Assembly: GCA_963973795.1 (NCBI GenBank)
Contig: CAXBAF010000020.1
Location: 10,759 to 74,758 of the forward strand
Length of the DNA: 64,000 nucleotides
Direction: 5' to 3'
Source: UBA1926 sp002337215
Lineage (GTDB): Bacteria; Planctomycetota; Phycisphaerae; Phycisphaerales; UBA1924
Positions 34,520-43,166 of the stretch are shown piece by piece. Within the stretch, counting starts at the first letter, position 1; each line of letters starts with the position of its first letter. The notes beneath the pieces are model-generated. The model made no database searches, was not told where the DNA came from, and was given only the letters and a program-made list of their open reading frames with translations. The position numbers and the translations under genes are program-made.

Positions 34520-34532
34520 CGAGCGGCCTTCC

Positions 34533-34603
34533 GTGTGCCACGGCCATCCTGGCCGTGCCGATCCGAATCCGACTCCCGCACGGCCAGGATGGCCGTGGCA
34601 CAC
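34533..34603. repeat. Family B palindromic element, 71 bp
   Basis: The arm GTGTGCCACGGCCATCCTGG and its continuation CCGTGC are repeated in inverse at the right end (GCACGGCCAGGATGGCCGTG, GCACAC). Each arm is itself a hairpin around CATCC/GGATG. It lies 13 bp from a family A copy. Confidence 0.75.
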
Positions 34604-34681
34604 CGAGGGACCGGTTCAAGAACGCCGCGAGACCCGGTGCCTCCCCATCGCCCACTCTCTTTTTGCCCATCGACCGCTCCC

Positions 34682-34687
34682 TATCCT
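34682..34687 (+). promoter_or_regulatory. -10-like TATCCT, leaderless start
   Basis: TATCCT ends 6 nt before the ATG at 34694; no Shine-Dalgarno is present. Confidence 0.5.
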
Positions 34688-34693
34688 CACCCC

Positions 34694-34948
34694 ATGTACG
34701 ACTTCTTCCTCGGCAAGTGGGGCCTCGACTGGGCCGCCGCGATCTTCATGTTCATCAGCATCTACCGCCTGGGCGAGCACAAGCGCGACGGGTTCATTCA
34801 CGCCGCCCTCGCGAGCATGTTCTGGATCGCGTTCAATGTGAAGGTCGAGTCCGCCGCGGGAATCGTCGCCAACGCTATCATCCTCGCGATGTCGGTCCGC
34901 AGCTTCCGCAAGGCCGCCAAGCCCGCCCCTGAGGCCGACGCCGCCTGA
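34694..34948 (+). CDS. Small two-helix membrane protein
   Basis: This 84-residue protein has two hydrophobic helices (WAAAIFMFISIYRLG; ASMFWIAFNVKVESAAGIVANAIILAM) and a basic, then acidic tail (RSFRKAAKPAPEADAA). No family recognised. TATCCT lies 6 nt before the ATG. It is isolated between two clusters of palindromic repeats. Confidence 0.65.
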   Translation: MYDFFLGKWGLDWAAAIFMFISIYRLGEHKRDGFIHAALASMFWIAFNVKVESAAGIVANAIILAMSVRSFRKAAKPAPEADAA

Positions 34949-34970
34949 ATCGTTCGAGGTCGATCTCCGC

Positions 34971-35033
34971 TGCGCCACGGCCATCCTGGCCGTGCCGATC
35001 CGGCGCCGACACTTACACGGCCAGGATGGCGCT
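34971..35033. repeat. Family B palindromic element
   Basis: TGCGCCACGGCCATCCTGGC ... ACACGGCCAGGATGGCGC: a slightly shortened copy of the element at 34533-34603. It opens a 440-bp gene-free interval filled with families B, A and C. Confidence 0.7.
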
Positions 35034-35069
35034 CTGTCAACACCATCCCGCCATTCTCATTCCCCGCTC

Positions 35070-35155
35070 GGGTGCCATGGAGACGGCGCAGCCTTCTCCA
35101 TGATCCGCTCCTCACCGGCATGGAGAAACCGCTTCGCGGCGTCTCCATGGCACCC
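35070..35155. repeat. Family A bipartite palindrome, 86 bp, reverse orientation
   Basis: Its ends are perfect 16-bp inverted repeats (GGGTGCCATGGAGACG / CGTCTCCATGGCACCC). Inside, each half is a separate hairpin closed by CATGGAGA/TCTCCATG. Relative to the copies near 46 kb the two halves are swapped, i.e. the element is inverted. Confidence 0.8.
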
Positions 35156-35224
35156 AATTGTGGTTTCTACAGTGCAGCAGAATGGCCGTAGCACATGCCC
35201 TCGGCGCTCAACACTTTCAATCTA

Positions 35225-35317
35225 CGGTGCCCGCCTTGGACCCGAGAAGGGCGAAGGCGGTTCGACTATCCGTCGCCTTCCGTTCGTGGTTCGCCCTGCG
35301 GGTCGAACCACGGCACC
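35225..35317. repeat. Family C palindromic element
   Basis: CGGTGCCCGCCTTGGACCCG ... GGGTCGAACCACGGCACC, about 93 bp, with inner arms GAAGGGCGAAGGCGG and CGTGGTTCGCCC. Confidence 0.6.
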
Positions 35318-35388
35318 AATGCACGACAGAACCCAACACCAACAAATACCCCGTGCCACCGGAACCCCTCCGAGGCTCGCTCAACCTG

Positions 35389-35874
35389 TCAGCCTTCCAG
35401 TTCCCCCGCCTCGGGCACCCGCCCCAGCCTCGCCAACACGTTGTTCCGGTACCGGGCGTTGCCCCCGATCTCCTCGCCCATCCACTCGAAGGGCTCGAAC
35501 GCCAACGCCTCGGCCTCGGTCTCGAACTCCACCTCAGCGACCACCAGCCCGCTCAGCGCGCCGTAGTAGACATCGACCTCGACCCTGACGCCCTGCTCGA
35601 TCTTCAGGTACCGGCTCTTCTCGAGCCGCTTGCCTTCCGTCAGTTCCCACAGCCCGTCCGCCGTCGCGTCGTCGATGTCGATCTCCGTCTCGTGGCGCAC
35701 CATCCCCCCGCCCCGCTTGATGCCAAGCGTGTTCCGCCCCTCTTCGCGGCGCAGTCGGATCTCCGTCCCGTCCGTCGGGTCGAGGGCGATGTAGCCCTGC
35801 TGCATCACCCGGCCCGCCCCGTCGAACGACATCGGCCCATCCACCAGAAATTTCCGCTCGATCTCGGTGCCCAT
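35389..35874 (-). CDS. CYTH domain protein (triphosphate tunnel metalloenzyme)
   Basis: This 161-residue protein starts with the CYTH signature EIERKFLV (residues 4-11). Alternating basic and acidic strands line the tunnel (TEIRLRREEG, LGIKRGGGMVRHETEIDID, RYLKIEQGVRVEVDVYYG, GLVVAEVEFETEAEALAFE). Members hydrolyse triphosphates such as thiamine triphosphate or inorganic tripolyphosphate; the Escherichia ygiF and CyaB relatives are best known. The substrate here is undetermined. Length is normal for single-domain bacterial CYTH proteins. Confidence 0.9.
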   Translation of the reverse strand: MGTEIERKFLVDGPMSFDGAGRVMQQGYIALDPTDGTEIRLRREEGRNTLGIKRGGGMVRHETEIDIDDATADGLWELTEGKRLEKSRYLKIEQGVRVEVDVYYGALSGLVVAEVEFETEAEALAFEPFEWMGEEIGGNARYRNNVLARLGRVPEAGELEG

Positions 35875-35963
35875 GAGTATGTTGTACACGCTCCCGCCGC
35901 ACCCCTGCCGCTCACCTGGTGCCCAAAGACGGACCGGGACGCGGGCAACGAAGGATCCGATCC

Positions 35964-36158
35964 GTGCGCACCGCCATCCGCCTGCTCTGGACACTCACCT
36001 GCGTCCTCGTCGCGGCGGGGCTGCTGGGTGCCCTGCTCGGGCTCAAGTTCAGTTCCTGGCCGCTCGCGATCGTCGGGGCCCTGGTCGGCATCCCCGCCGG
36101 GTGGGTCTTCGCCCGGCTCGCCTCGCCCGTCGAATTCTTCCTGCAAACCATGGACTGA
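35964..36158 (+). CDS. Small membrane protein
   Basis: The GTG at 35964 has AAGGA about 8 nt upstream. The 64-residue product is almost entirely two transmembrane helices (AIRLLWTLTCVLVAAGLLGALLGL; LAIVGALVGIPAGWVFARLA) and ends PVEFFLQTMD. An ATG 15 codons upstream is possible but adds only Arg/Gly-rich residues. It precedes atpD by 205 bp on the same strand and might be a membrane accessory, but nothing beyond position supports that. Confidence 0.55.
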   Translation: MRTAIRLLWTLTCVLVAAGLLGALLGLKFSSWPLAIVGALVGIPAGWVFARLASPVEFFLQTMD

Positions 36159-36362
36159 CCGAGCCGCCCGCCACTGGCCCCACGACGCCGCCCGACCTAT
36201 CGTTGCGGCCCCGCGAGACACATTCCGGGGCGACAAGCAGCACGATACCGTACAGAAACCACACCGACGCTCAGAAACGCGGTGTGCACCAGTCCACGAA
36301 GGCCGATCGGCCCGTCAAACGCCATCGAGCGGACGGGCAGCCCGAAGAAAGGACCGCCACTT

Positions 36363-37811
36363 ATGGCCGCAGGAACCAAAGGCACCATCTCTCAGGTCAT
36401 CGGATCGACCTTCGATGCGCAGTTTCCCGAGGACGCGCTCCCCGAGATCTACAACGCCGTTGATATCGCATGGACCCAGGACGGCGAGGAGAAGACCCTC
36501 GTCGGCGAGGTCCAGCAGCACCTGGGCGGAGGCCGAGTCCGCGCCGTCGCGCTCGGCTCGACCGACGGCCTGAAGCGTGGCATGCCGATTATCGATACCG
36601 GCGCCCCCGTGGCCGTCCCCGTCGGCGAGAAGGTCCTGGGCCGGGTCTTCAACCTGCTGGGCGAGCCGATCGACAACAAGCCCGCCCCCGAGGGCGTGAG
36701 CCGCAGCCCGATCCACCGCGAGGCACCCGCGTTCAGCGAGCTCAACCCGCGGACCGAGGTCCTCCCCACCGGCATCAAGGTCGTTGACCTTCTCTGCCCC
36801 TTCGTCCGGGGCGGCAAGATCGGCCTCTTCGGCGGTGCGGGCGTCGGCAAGACCGTCATCATCCAGGAGATGATCGCCCGCGTCGCCCGCGAGTTCGGCG
36901 GCTACTCCGTCTTCTGCGGCGTCGGCGAACGCACCCGCGAGGGCAATGACCTCTGGCGCGAAATGGCCGAGGCCGAGTACACCGACGCCGACGGCAAGAC
37001 CGCCCACGTCCTCGACAAGGTCGCGATGGTCTTCGGCCAGATGAACGAACCCCCCGGAGCCCGCCTCCGCGTCGCCCTGTCCGGCCTCACCATGGCCGAG
37101 AACTTCCGCGATGAGTCGGGTAAGGAAACCATGATGTTCGTCGACAACATCTTCCGCTTCACCCAGGCGGGTTCGGAAGTGTCGGCGCTGCTGGGCCGGA
37201 TGCCGTCGGCCGTGGGCTACCAGCCCACGCTCTCCACCGAGATGGGCGAACTCCAGGAACGCATCACCTCGACCGCCAAGGGCGCGATCACCTCGGTGCA
37301 GGCCATCTACGTGCCCGCCGACGACCTGACCGACCCCGCGCCCGCGACGGCGTTCGCCCACCTCGACGCCTTCGTCGTTCTGGAGCGTTCGATCGCCGAG
37401 AAGGGCATCTTCCCCGCCGTCGACCCCCTCGCCTCGACCTCGACAATCCTCGACCCGACCATCCTGGGCGAGCGGCACTACGCCGTCTCCCAGCAGGTCC
37501 AGCGCATCCTCCAGCGCTACAAGGACCTCCAGGACATCATCGCCATCCTCGGCGTCGACGAGCTCTCCGAAGACGACAAGCTCATCGTGGCCCGCGCCCG
37601 GAAGATCGAACGCTTCCTCAGCCAGCCGTTCTACGTCGCCGAGGTCTTCACCGGCTTCCCGGGCATCTACACCAGCCTCGAGGACACCATCGACTCGTTC
37701 GAGCGCCTCTGCGCCGGCGAGGGCGACGACCTCCCCGAATCCGCCTTCATGTATGTCGGCACCCTCGACGACGCCCGCGCCAAGGCCGAGAAGGCCGCCG
37801 CGAACGCCTGA
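36363..37811 (+). CDS. atpD: F1 ATP synthase beta subunit
   Basis: This 482-residue catalytic beta subunit has the Walker A GGAGVGKT near residue 160, GERTREGNDL, Walker B TMMFVDNIFRFTQAGSEVSA, the DELSEED-like loop VDELSEDDKL and a normal C-terminus. The P-loop context IIQEMI replaces the usual I(M)ELI. The gene stands alone: no other atp gene (alpha, gamma, epsilon, delta or Fo) is within the window, and a strong intrinsic terminator lies 25 bp after the stop. AAAGGA about 10 nt upstream supports the ATG at 36363. Confidence 0.95.
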   Translation: MAAGTKGTISQVIGSTFDAQFPEDALPEIYNAVDIAWTQDGEEKTLVGEVQQHLGGGRVRAVALGSTDGLKRGMPIIDTGAPVAVPVGEKVLGRVFNLLGEPIDNKPAPEGVSRSPIHREAPAFSELNPRTEVLPTGIKVVDLLCPFVRGGKIGLFGGAGVGKTVIIQEMIARVAREFGGYSVFCGVGERTREGNDLWREMAEAEYTDADGKTAHVLDKVAMVFGQMNEPPGARLRVALSGLTMAENFRDESGKETMMFVDNIFRFTQAGSEVSALLGRMPSAVGYQPTLSTEMGELQERITSTAKGAITSVQAIYVPADDLTDPAPATAFAHLDAFVVLERSIAEKGIFPAVDPLASTSTILDPTILGERHYAVSQQVQRILQRYKDLQDIIAILGVDELSEDDKLIVARARKIERFLSQPFYVAEVFTGFPGIYTSLEDTIDSFERLCAGEGDDLPESAFMYVGTLDDARAKAEKAAANA

Positions 37812-37836
37812 TCGAACCGACAGTCCGATCCACACG

Positions 37837-37864
37837 AGCCGCGTCGCGAGACGCGGCTTTTTTT
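37837..37864 (+). terminator. Intrinsic terminator of atpD
   Basis: AGCCGCGTC-gcga-GACGCGGCT is followed by an uninterrupted run of Ts. Confidence 0.88.
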
Positions 37865-38087
37865 GTGTCTGAGGTATGCCGACTTCGGGGGATCAACGCC
37901 ACACGATCGACCGCGCGCGAGCCTCCGTTGACCCGAATTCCGCCGGTTCCATTGCCGCACGCCCGGCCGGTGTCATGCTTCCTATTGCCAGGGAGGAACG
38001 AACACAGAGACCACCCCGTGAGGCCAGGCCGAATCCGGTCCGGGGACATGGAATATCGCCCGACGTCGGGGGAAGAAGGAGAATCCG

Positions 38088-38774
38088 ATGCGCACCACCA
38101 TCATCACCGCCGCCCTAGTGCTCTCCGCGGGTATCGCGAGCGCGGCGCACACCTCCGCCTTCTATATCGAGAACGGCCGAGCTTCGCTGCTCGGATTCGC
38201 CCCGCCCAGCGCCGTGACATTCCGCCTCGACATGGCACCCGACACCGACAACCCCGCGACCGGCGTCTACTCGATCGACATGCCCGCCGCGGGCACCATG
38301 TGCGAAGTCTGGATCACCGGTGAGTTCGGGTTCGATATGAACGGCGACGGCGAGACCGACATGGGCTTCGAATTCGATCCCATCATGGTCGACAACACGT
38401 TCGAATCCAACGGATTCCGAACCGCGTGGTCCGTCCCCTATGCGATCAACGTCGGCGACTTCGAGATCGACCTCACGCCGTTCGGCCTTGGCACCAGCGT
38501 GATGTTCAACAATGTCACCCTCGCCCTCTTGGGTGGCGACACCGACAACCCCGCACCCGAGGGCGAACTCGGACCCGACGCGTTCATGGAGTTCGGCTTC
38601 AGCGCCGATATCGGAATCGAAGGACCAGCCACGATGCCGGCCGCAGACATCTTCGAGCAAGCCGGGCTCTTCAACATGCGTTACAACGCGGGGCTCGGGT
38701 TCATGCTCATCCCCACACCCGCCGCCGCCACACTGCTGGCGCTCGCAGCGTTTGTTCCCAGGCGTCGGCGCTAG
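38088..38774 (+). CDS. Secreted protein with PEP-CTERM-like sorting tail
   Basis: AAGGAG lies 6 nt before the ATG. The 228-residue protein has a signal peptide (IITAALVLSAGIASAA) and a beta-rich extracellular body with Asp-rich loops (FDMNGDGETDMGFEFD). It ends IPTPAAATLLALAAFVPRRRR: a Pro-Thr-Pro motif, a hydrophobic helix and four arginines, the planctomycete version of the PEP-CTERM/exosortase-type tail. The second such protein in the window is at 56432-57037. The biological role is unknown; association with the cell surface is likely. Confidence 0.8.
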   Translation: MRTTIITAALVLSAGIASAAHTSAFYIENGRASLLGFAPPSAVTFRLDMAPDTDNPATGVYSIDMPAAGTMCEVWITGEFGFDMNGDGETDMGFEFDPIMVDNTFESNGFRTAWSVPYAINVGDFEIDLTPFGLGTSVMFNNVTLALLGGDTDNPAPEGELGPDAFMEFGFSADIGIEGPATMPAADIFEQAGLFNMRYNAGLGFMLIPTPAAATLLALAAFVPRRRR

Positions 38775-38946
38775 CCCCCTCGACGCGATCAACATTCCTC
38801 TGAGCCCCGACGAGCCCGACTGCCACGAGGCGTGGGGTCGCCGCGTGCACGACCCCCCTTCTCACATTTTCGAACGGTCCGTGGTCAGAACGCCGCCTTC
38901 ACCGAGGCCGCGCTCGGTCTGAAAGAACGACACACGCAACCCGCCT

Positions 38947-41613
38947 TCAGGGGCACCCACTCACGAACACACCGACGAACAGCGCGATATCCCCGAGGTC
39001 GTACACCCCGTCCCCGTTCAGATCGCTGATGTCCGACGCGCCGACGAACCCCGTCACGAACGCATTGATGTCCGCGAGATCCAGCACGCCGGCCGGCAGC
39101 GCAAGATCCGCCCCGCAAGCGCCCGCGATCGCGGTCTCGGATGCCATGAACCCGATCCCGTACGCGAGCCGGGCATCCACGCTCGGATCGTTCAACCCCA
39201 CCGCGCCACGGTGCACGGGCCCCGTCGTCGCGCTCGTCACCGAGTCCACGGTCGCCGTCAGTTCATGCTCGACGCCATCGACGACAACCCGCACCCCGAC
39301 CGACGACCCCACCATCGCGGGCTCGAACGGCGCGTGCAGACGGACCCGGAACTCCGTCGTCGGCTCGTCCCCAACGATCGGCTCACCCGCCCCGTCCAGC
39401 AGCTCCAGCGAGATCGCGTCGCGGGACAGATACGCCAGCGAGACGTTCAGCCCCGCGTTGTGCGCCACCCAGCCCTCCGCGTGCCGGTACTCGCTGCGGA
39501 ACTCGTAGGGGTAGTGCTCCGTCGCGGCGCACGAGTTGATCGTCCCCCGGCACAGCTCGAGCCACCCCGCACGCCCCGTGTAGATCCGGGGCCACCACGC
39601 GTCGATCCCAGGGAAGTCCGCCCCCGGGATGCCGCTCGTCGCCGCACCGACGGGGTTCCGCCCGAACAGGTTGTCGAAGTGGCTCGCCCGCAGTTCGCCC
39701 AGCCGCCCGCCCCGAGGCCCAGAGGCGTGATCGCCGACCCCGTCGATCCCGAGCGCCTCGATCGACGCGAGGATCCCCGGGAACGCCGCGATATTGCCCG
39801 GCTCGTTCCACGGCTGCGGGATCGTCCACGACTCCGTGTCGTACCTCCGGAAGTCGTAGAGGTTGTCGCTCAGCGCCACCGCGTTGTCGACCCACGCGTC
39901 CAGCCACGCCCCGAGACCCGCGGGCGCGACATCCGGATGCTCGGCCTGCAACATCGCGAGCCCCGTGTAGCACTTGAACTCGCTGACCCGCTGCTCCTTC
40001 GCGATCACTTTGTCGGTCGGGTCGTAGGTCGAGATCACCCAGGCCGCCTGCGCGACCGCGGCGTCCAGAAACGCGTCCGCGTTTGCGAGCCCGTCGCGCA
40101 CCGCGACCTCGTGCATCATCAGGTTCGGCATGACCGAGTGCCCCGGCGCGTCCTTGCCCTTGAAGCTCCCCACGAGCGTGACGACGTCGTACAGACCGAC
40201 CTGCGACCACCAACCGATCGTCGCGTCGCGCACCGAGAGATAGAACGACTCGTCCACATCGTCCGCGAAGCTCGGATAGAGGTACAGGAAGAACGCCAGC
40301 TGCTCGATCGCCTGTGAGAAGATCCCGCGGACCGGGTTCGCCGTCGTGTCCATGTCCTCATCGGGGTCGAGGTAGATCATCCCCGTGCCCCAGTGCAACA
40401 ACTTCACCGCGTCGCTCGCGCTGTTGTCGAGTGTCGCCACGATCCCCGTGTGATAGTCCTCAGCGGTCGCCGGGAAGTTGAAATCGAAAAACGAGTTCTC
40501 GAACACGTACCCCGGGTCCAGCAGCGCCGAGCCCTCCGCCGGCAGATCGATCTCGGGAATCGTGTTTTCGTAATACCCGGGGTGCGCCGCGTACTGCATC
40601 GCCAGCGAGATCATCTCGCCCGTGAAGTACCCGCCGTCGCGCCAGCCCCCACCCCCGCTCCCCGAGGGGTGCGTCGAGACCATCGTCCGCGAATCGATCA
40701 TGAAGTGCAGCGCGTCCTCCGTCGTCCGACGCAGCGTCAGCATCCGCCCGATCTCGAACGGGTGCGAGAGACCATCATCGAAGGGCTCCCCGTCCGACCG
40801 GTTGCCACTCACCCGCACGCGGTACTCCAGATCGTCCACCGCGGGCTCGAAAGCCGAGAAATCCCCCAAGCCCCCGGTCACCGTTCCAGAGAACACCACC
40901 CCACCCGACCCCTGCTCGATCACCTCGAACAGCGACCCGTCCTCGGTGATCGGCGCCGTGAACCGCTTCGCCCCCGCTGTGTCGTATCCGATCTGGTTCA
41001 CCAGCACCGGGTGCGCCGTCGGATCGGTAAGGTCGCTGGGCATGAAGATCCCCGCCCCCAGCTCGGGGGTCCCGCCGCCGTCCAGCGGAGCCCACAGCAG
41101 CACCTCGCGCACCCGCACGAACCCGCTGTCGGTCATCCACATCCGGAAGCTCGACGCCGTCACGGGCCCGTCGAACGGGACCGCCAGCTCCGCCTCTTCA
41201 TTGCCACTCACCTCAGAGCCGGGGACCGTCCGCCAGGTCTCGCCGTCGAGCCACTGCAACTCGAAGTCCGAGATCGGGAACTGCTCACCGCTTGCCCGCG
41301 GAACCTCGATGCCCATCCAGATGTGGTAGCTCCCCAGCGTCACCGCCTCGGGAAGATCCAGCCGCAACCAGTGCGGCCCGCCGACATTTGCGCTCACCCA
41401 ACGCCCGTCGTCCTGCACACGCTCATCGATCGCCTCCCAGGCCGGCGAGTCGTTCGTCCACTGCGAGCTCGCCGAGGCATCTGCTCCCACCGCGAGATTG
41501 GGCGGCTCGTCCCCAGCGCCCGACGAGGCGACGCACAGTCCCAACGACAGCCACGCCGCGGCCCGCACACCCGCAACACACCCACCCGCCAGACCATCCA
41601 GACACTGCATCAC
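38947..41613 (-). CDS. Secreted cellulase-like (GH9-type) enzyme with discoidin domain and dockerin tail
   Basis: This 888-residue protein begins at a GTG with GGGGAG upstream; an ATG directly follows. After a signal peptide, an F5/8-type-C-like domain spans about 40-175 (NLAVGADASASSQWTND ... VREVLLWAP). A CelD-like Ig domain follows (HPVLVNQIGYDTAGAKRF). A large (alpha/alpha)6-barrel-like region has WRDGGYFTGE, ASHFDNLFGRNPVGAATSG and HNAGLNVSLAYLS, the positions where GH9 glucanases keep catalytic residues. It ends in two dockerin halves, the second with a full Ca loop (SDLNGDGVYDLGDI). It likely degrades a polysaccharide; the exact bond is not determinable. Confidence 0.83.
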   Translation of the reverse strand: MMQCLDGLAGGCVAGVRAAAWLSLGLCVASSGAGDEPPNLAVGADASASSQWTNDSPAWEAIDERVQDDGRWVSANVGGPHWLRLDLPEAVTLGSYHIWMGIEVPRASGEQFPISDFELQWLDGETWRTVPGSEVSGNEEAELAVPFDGPVTASSFRMWMTDSGFVRVREVLLWAPLDGGGTPELGAGIFMPSDLTDPTAHPVLVNQIGYDTAGAKRFTAPITEDGSLFEVIEQGSGGVVFSGTVTGGLGDFSAFEPAVDDLEYRVRVSGNRSDGEPFDDGLSHPFEIGRMLTLRRTTEDALHFMIDSRTMVSTHPSGSGGGGWRDGGYFTGEMISLAMQYAAHPGYYENTIPEIDLPAEGSALLDPGYVFENSFFDFNFPATAEDYHTGIVATLDNSASDAVKLLHWGTGMIYLDPDEDMDTTANPVRGIFSQAIEQLAFFLYLYPSFADDVDESFYLSVRDATIGWWSQVGLYDVVTLVGSFKGKDAPGHSVMPNLMMHEVAVRDGLANADAFLDAAVAQAAWVISTYDPTDKVIAKEQRVSEFKCYTGLAMLQAEHPDVAPAGLGAWLDAWVDNAVALSDNLYDFRRYDTESWTIPQPWNEPGNIAAFPGILASIEALGIDGVGDHASGPRGGRLGELRASHFDNLFGRNPVGAATSGIPGADFPGIDAWWPRIYTGRAGWLELCRGTINSCAATEHYPYEFRSEYRHAEGWVAHNAGLNVSLAYLSRDAISLELLDGAGEPIVGDEPTTEFRVRLHAPFEPAMVGSSVGVRVVVDGVEHELTATVDSVTSATTGPVHRGAVGLNDPSVDARLAYGIGFMASETAIAGACGADLALPAGVLDLADINAFVTGFVGASDISDLNGDGVYDLGDIALFVGVFVSGCP

Positions 41614-41847
41614 GCACGCTCCCCTGTTCCTCGCAGCACGGTCCGAAGACCATATCGATCCGAACCCGCAATATACCCGCGGACGCTTCTCCTTCGGAAC
41701 GCAAACCGCGAAGGATGCATCCCGAAGATATCCCCACCGATCCCCTCACACCCGGCGCACGACAACGCCCCCGCGCGATCATCGATCGCCCGGCCAACCC
41801 CGCCCGACCGGCACGCCGCGCCCCGGGGCACTCCGATTTGACCACAA

Positions 41848-42171
41848 TCAGGGCGTTACGCCGCCCCCGGCCGCGCCCGCGGCACCGGCGATCACGCCGA
41901 GCATCATCAGCCCGAAGTACGCCAACGCGATCACACCGCCCGTGACCGCGGCCACCGTGATCCAGGTCTTCGCCTTCCGAGACGCGTCCCACGCCTCCGC
42001 GAAGTTCCCCGCCGAGTTCGCCGACATCGCCTTCGCCGAGTACACGATCGCGGGAATCCCGAACGGCATGCAACACAGCACCGTCACCACGATCGACCAC
42101 GCCAACCGGTCCGGCGCTCGATCCGCGCCACCACCGCCGTACCCGCCCGCCGCGCCGTGCTCGTCAGACAT
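41848..42171 (-). CDS. CD225/dispanin-like small membrane protein
   Basis: This 107-residue protein has the dispanin layout: a polar Gly-rich N-terminus, then RLAWSIVVTVLCCMPFGIPAIVYSAKAMSA (re-entrant helix plus CC) and a second helix (WITVAAVTGGVIALAYFGLMML). It is a paralogue of the next gene upstream in transcription order; AAAGGCGG precedes the ATG. Bacterial members have no settled role but may shape membranes. Confidence 0.83.
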   Translation of the reverse strand: MSDEHGAAGGYGGGGADRAPDRLAWSIVVTVLCCMPFGIPAIVYSAKAMSANSAGNFAEAWDASRKAKTWITVAAVTGGVIALAYFGLMMLGVIAGAAGAAGGGVTP

Positions 42172-42295
42172 CCCGTTGCCGCCTTTCCGTCGTGCCGCGC
42201 CCGCGACAGAGTTGAGTTCGGTTCGAATATCCGGATACCGCTCACACGCCCCGCCGATCCGGATTTATAAGAATACCAGACGGACCACACCCGCG

Positions 42296-42700
42296 TTAGG
42301 GTGCCCCGGCCGCGCCCGCCGCCCCGGCCGCGCCCACCACCATCATCAGCACAATGAACAGCCCGTAACTCCCCCACACCGCGCACCCCACGCAGAACGC
42401 GACCCAGCACCAGGTCGACGCCTTCTTGGTCATCTCGTGCGCCTGCATGTAGTCACGCTGCCCGTTCGCCGACATCGCCTTCGCCGCGTACACGATCGCC
42501 GGGATCCCGAACGGCCAGCAGCACAGCATCGTCACCACGATCGAAAACGCCAGCCGATCCGGCGCGGGGCCCAGCCCCTCCGGGTCGTAATGCACATTCC
42601 CCGAACCGCCCTGATCGACCGTCCGCACGAGCACCGCGCCGCACGAGTCACACCGATAGCTGTTGTCCGAGTTCTCCGCCCCGCACGCCGAACAATACAT
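42296..42700 (-). CDS. Zinc-ribbon plus CD225/dispanin-like membrane protein
   Basis: This 134-residue protein starts with a zinc ribbon (MYCSACGAENSDNSYRCDSC, CxxC-x13-CxxC). It then has the same dispanin core as its neighbour: RLAFSIVVTMLCCWPFGIPAIVYAAKAMSANG. A second helix follows with a small-residue tail (GAAGAAGAAGAP). GGAGG lies upstream of the ATG. The pair plus the following DUF4190-like gene form a co-directional set. Confidence 0.86.
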   Translation of the reverse strand: MYCSACGAENSDNSYRCDSCGAVLVRTVDQGGSGNVHYDPEGLGPAPDRLAFSIVVTMLCCWPFGIPAIVYAAKAMSANGQRDYMQAHEMTKKASTWCWVAFCVGCAVWGSYGLFIVLMMVVGAAGAAGAAGAP

Positions 42701-42736
42701 CTCGCCTCCCTCCGCGATCCCGCCGGTCCTGAGCCC

Positions 42737-43081
42737 TCAACCCGTCACCACCGCGTACACGATCAGCAGCATCAGCAGCGTCCCGATCGTTCCGAGCACA
42801 ATCCCGGTCCACGCCCGGCTCTTGCCCTTGACGCGACCATCGTTCGCGATCCGCCTGAGGCCCCACACCCCCAGAATCACCGCGAACGGGCCCAGGAAAA
42901 CGAACACCACCGAGAACAGCCCGAGGTACCCCGCGATCGTCGAGCACGGCTCGACATTCATCGGGATCACATACCCCAGCCCGCCGTCATCCGAAGGCGC
43001 CGTCGATCCGCCCGCGAGCCGAGCGCCGCAGGAACTACACTCGCGTCCGCTCATCTCCGATCCGCAATTCGGACAGAACAT
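42737..43081 (-). CDS. Zinc-ribbon plus DUF4190-like membrane protein
   Basis: This 114-residue protein has an N-terminal zinc ribbon (MFCPNCGSEMSGRECSSCG) and two helices of the DUF4190 type (AGYLGLFSVVFVFLGPFAVILGVWGLRRI; AWTGIVLGTIGTLLMLLIVYAV). It is the first gene of the minus-strand trio 43081-41848. Its start codon abuts the divergent DUF2752 region. Confidence 0.8.
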   Translation of the reverse strand: MFCPNCGSEMSGRECSSCGARLAGGSTAPSDDGGLGYVIPMNVEPCSTIAGYLGLFSVVFVFLGPFAVILGVWGLRRIANDGRVKGKSRAWTGIVLGTIGTLLMLLIVYAVVTG

Positions 43082-43166
43082 GATGCCCCCAGCAGATCCC
43101 CACACCAACGAGCAGCCCGGAACCCCAACCGGGCGAGAAACCGGGACGGGGCGAGGAGCCGCCCTG

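Noticed and set aside
34434..35317. Insertion sequence or transposon
   Set aside because: No transposase reading frame is present; only short palindromes, so these are non-autonomous elements.
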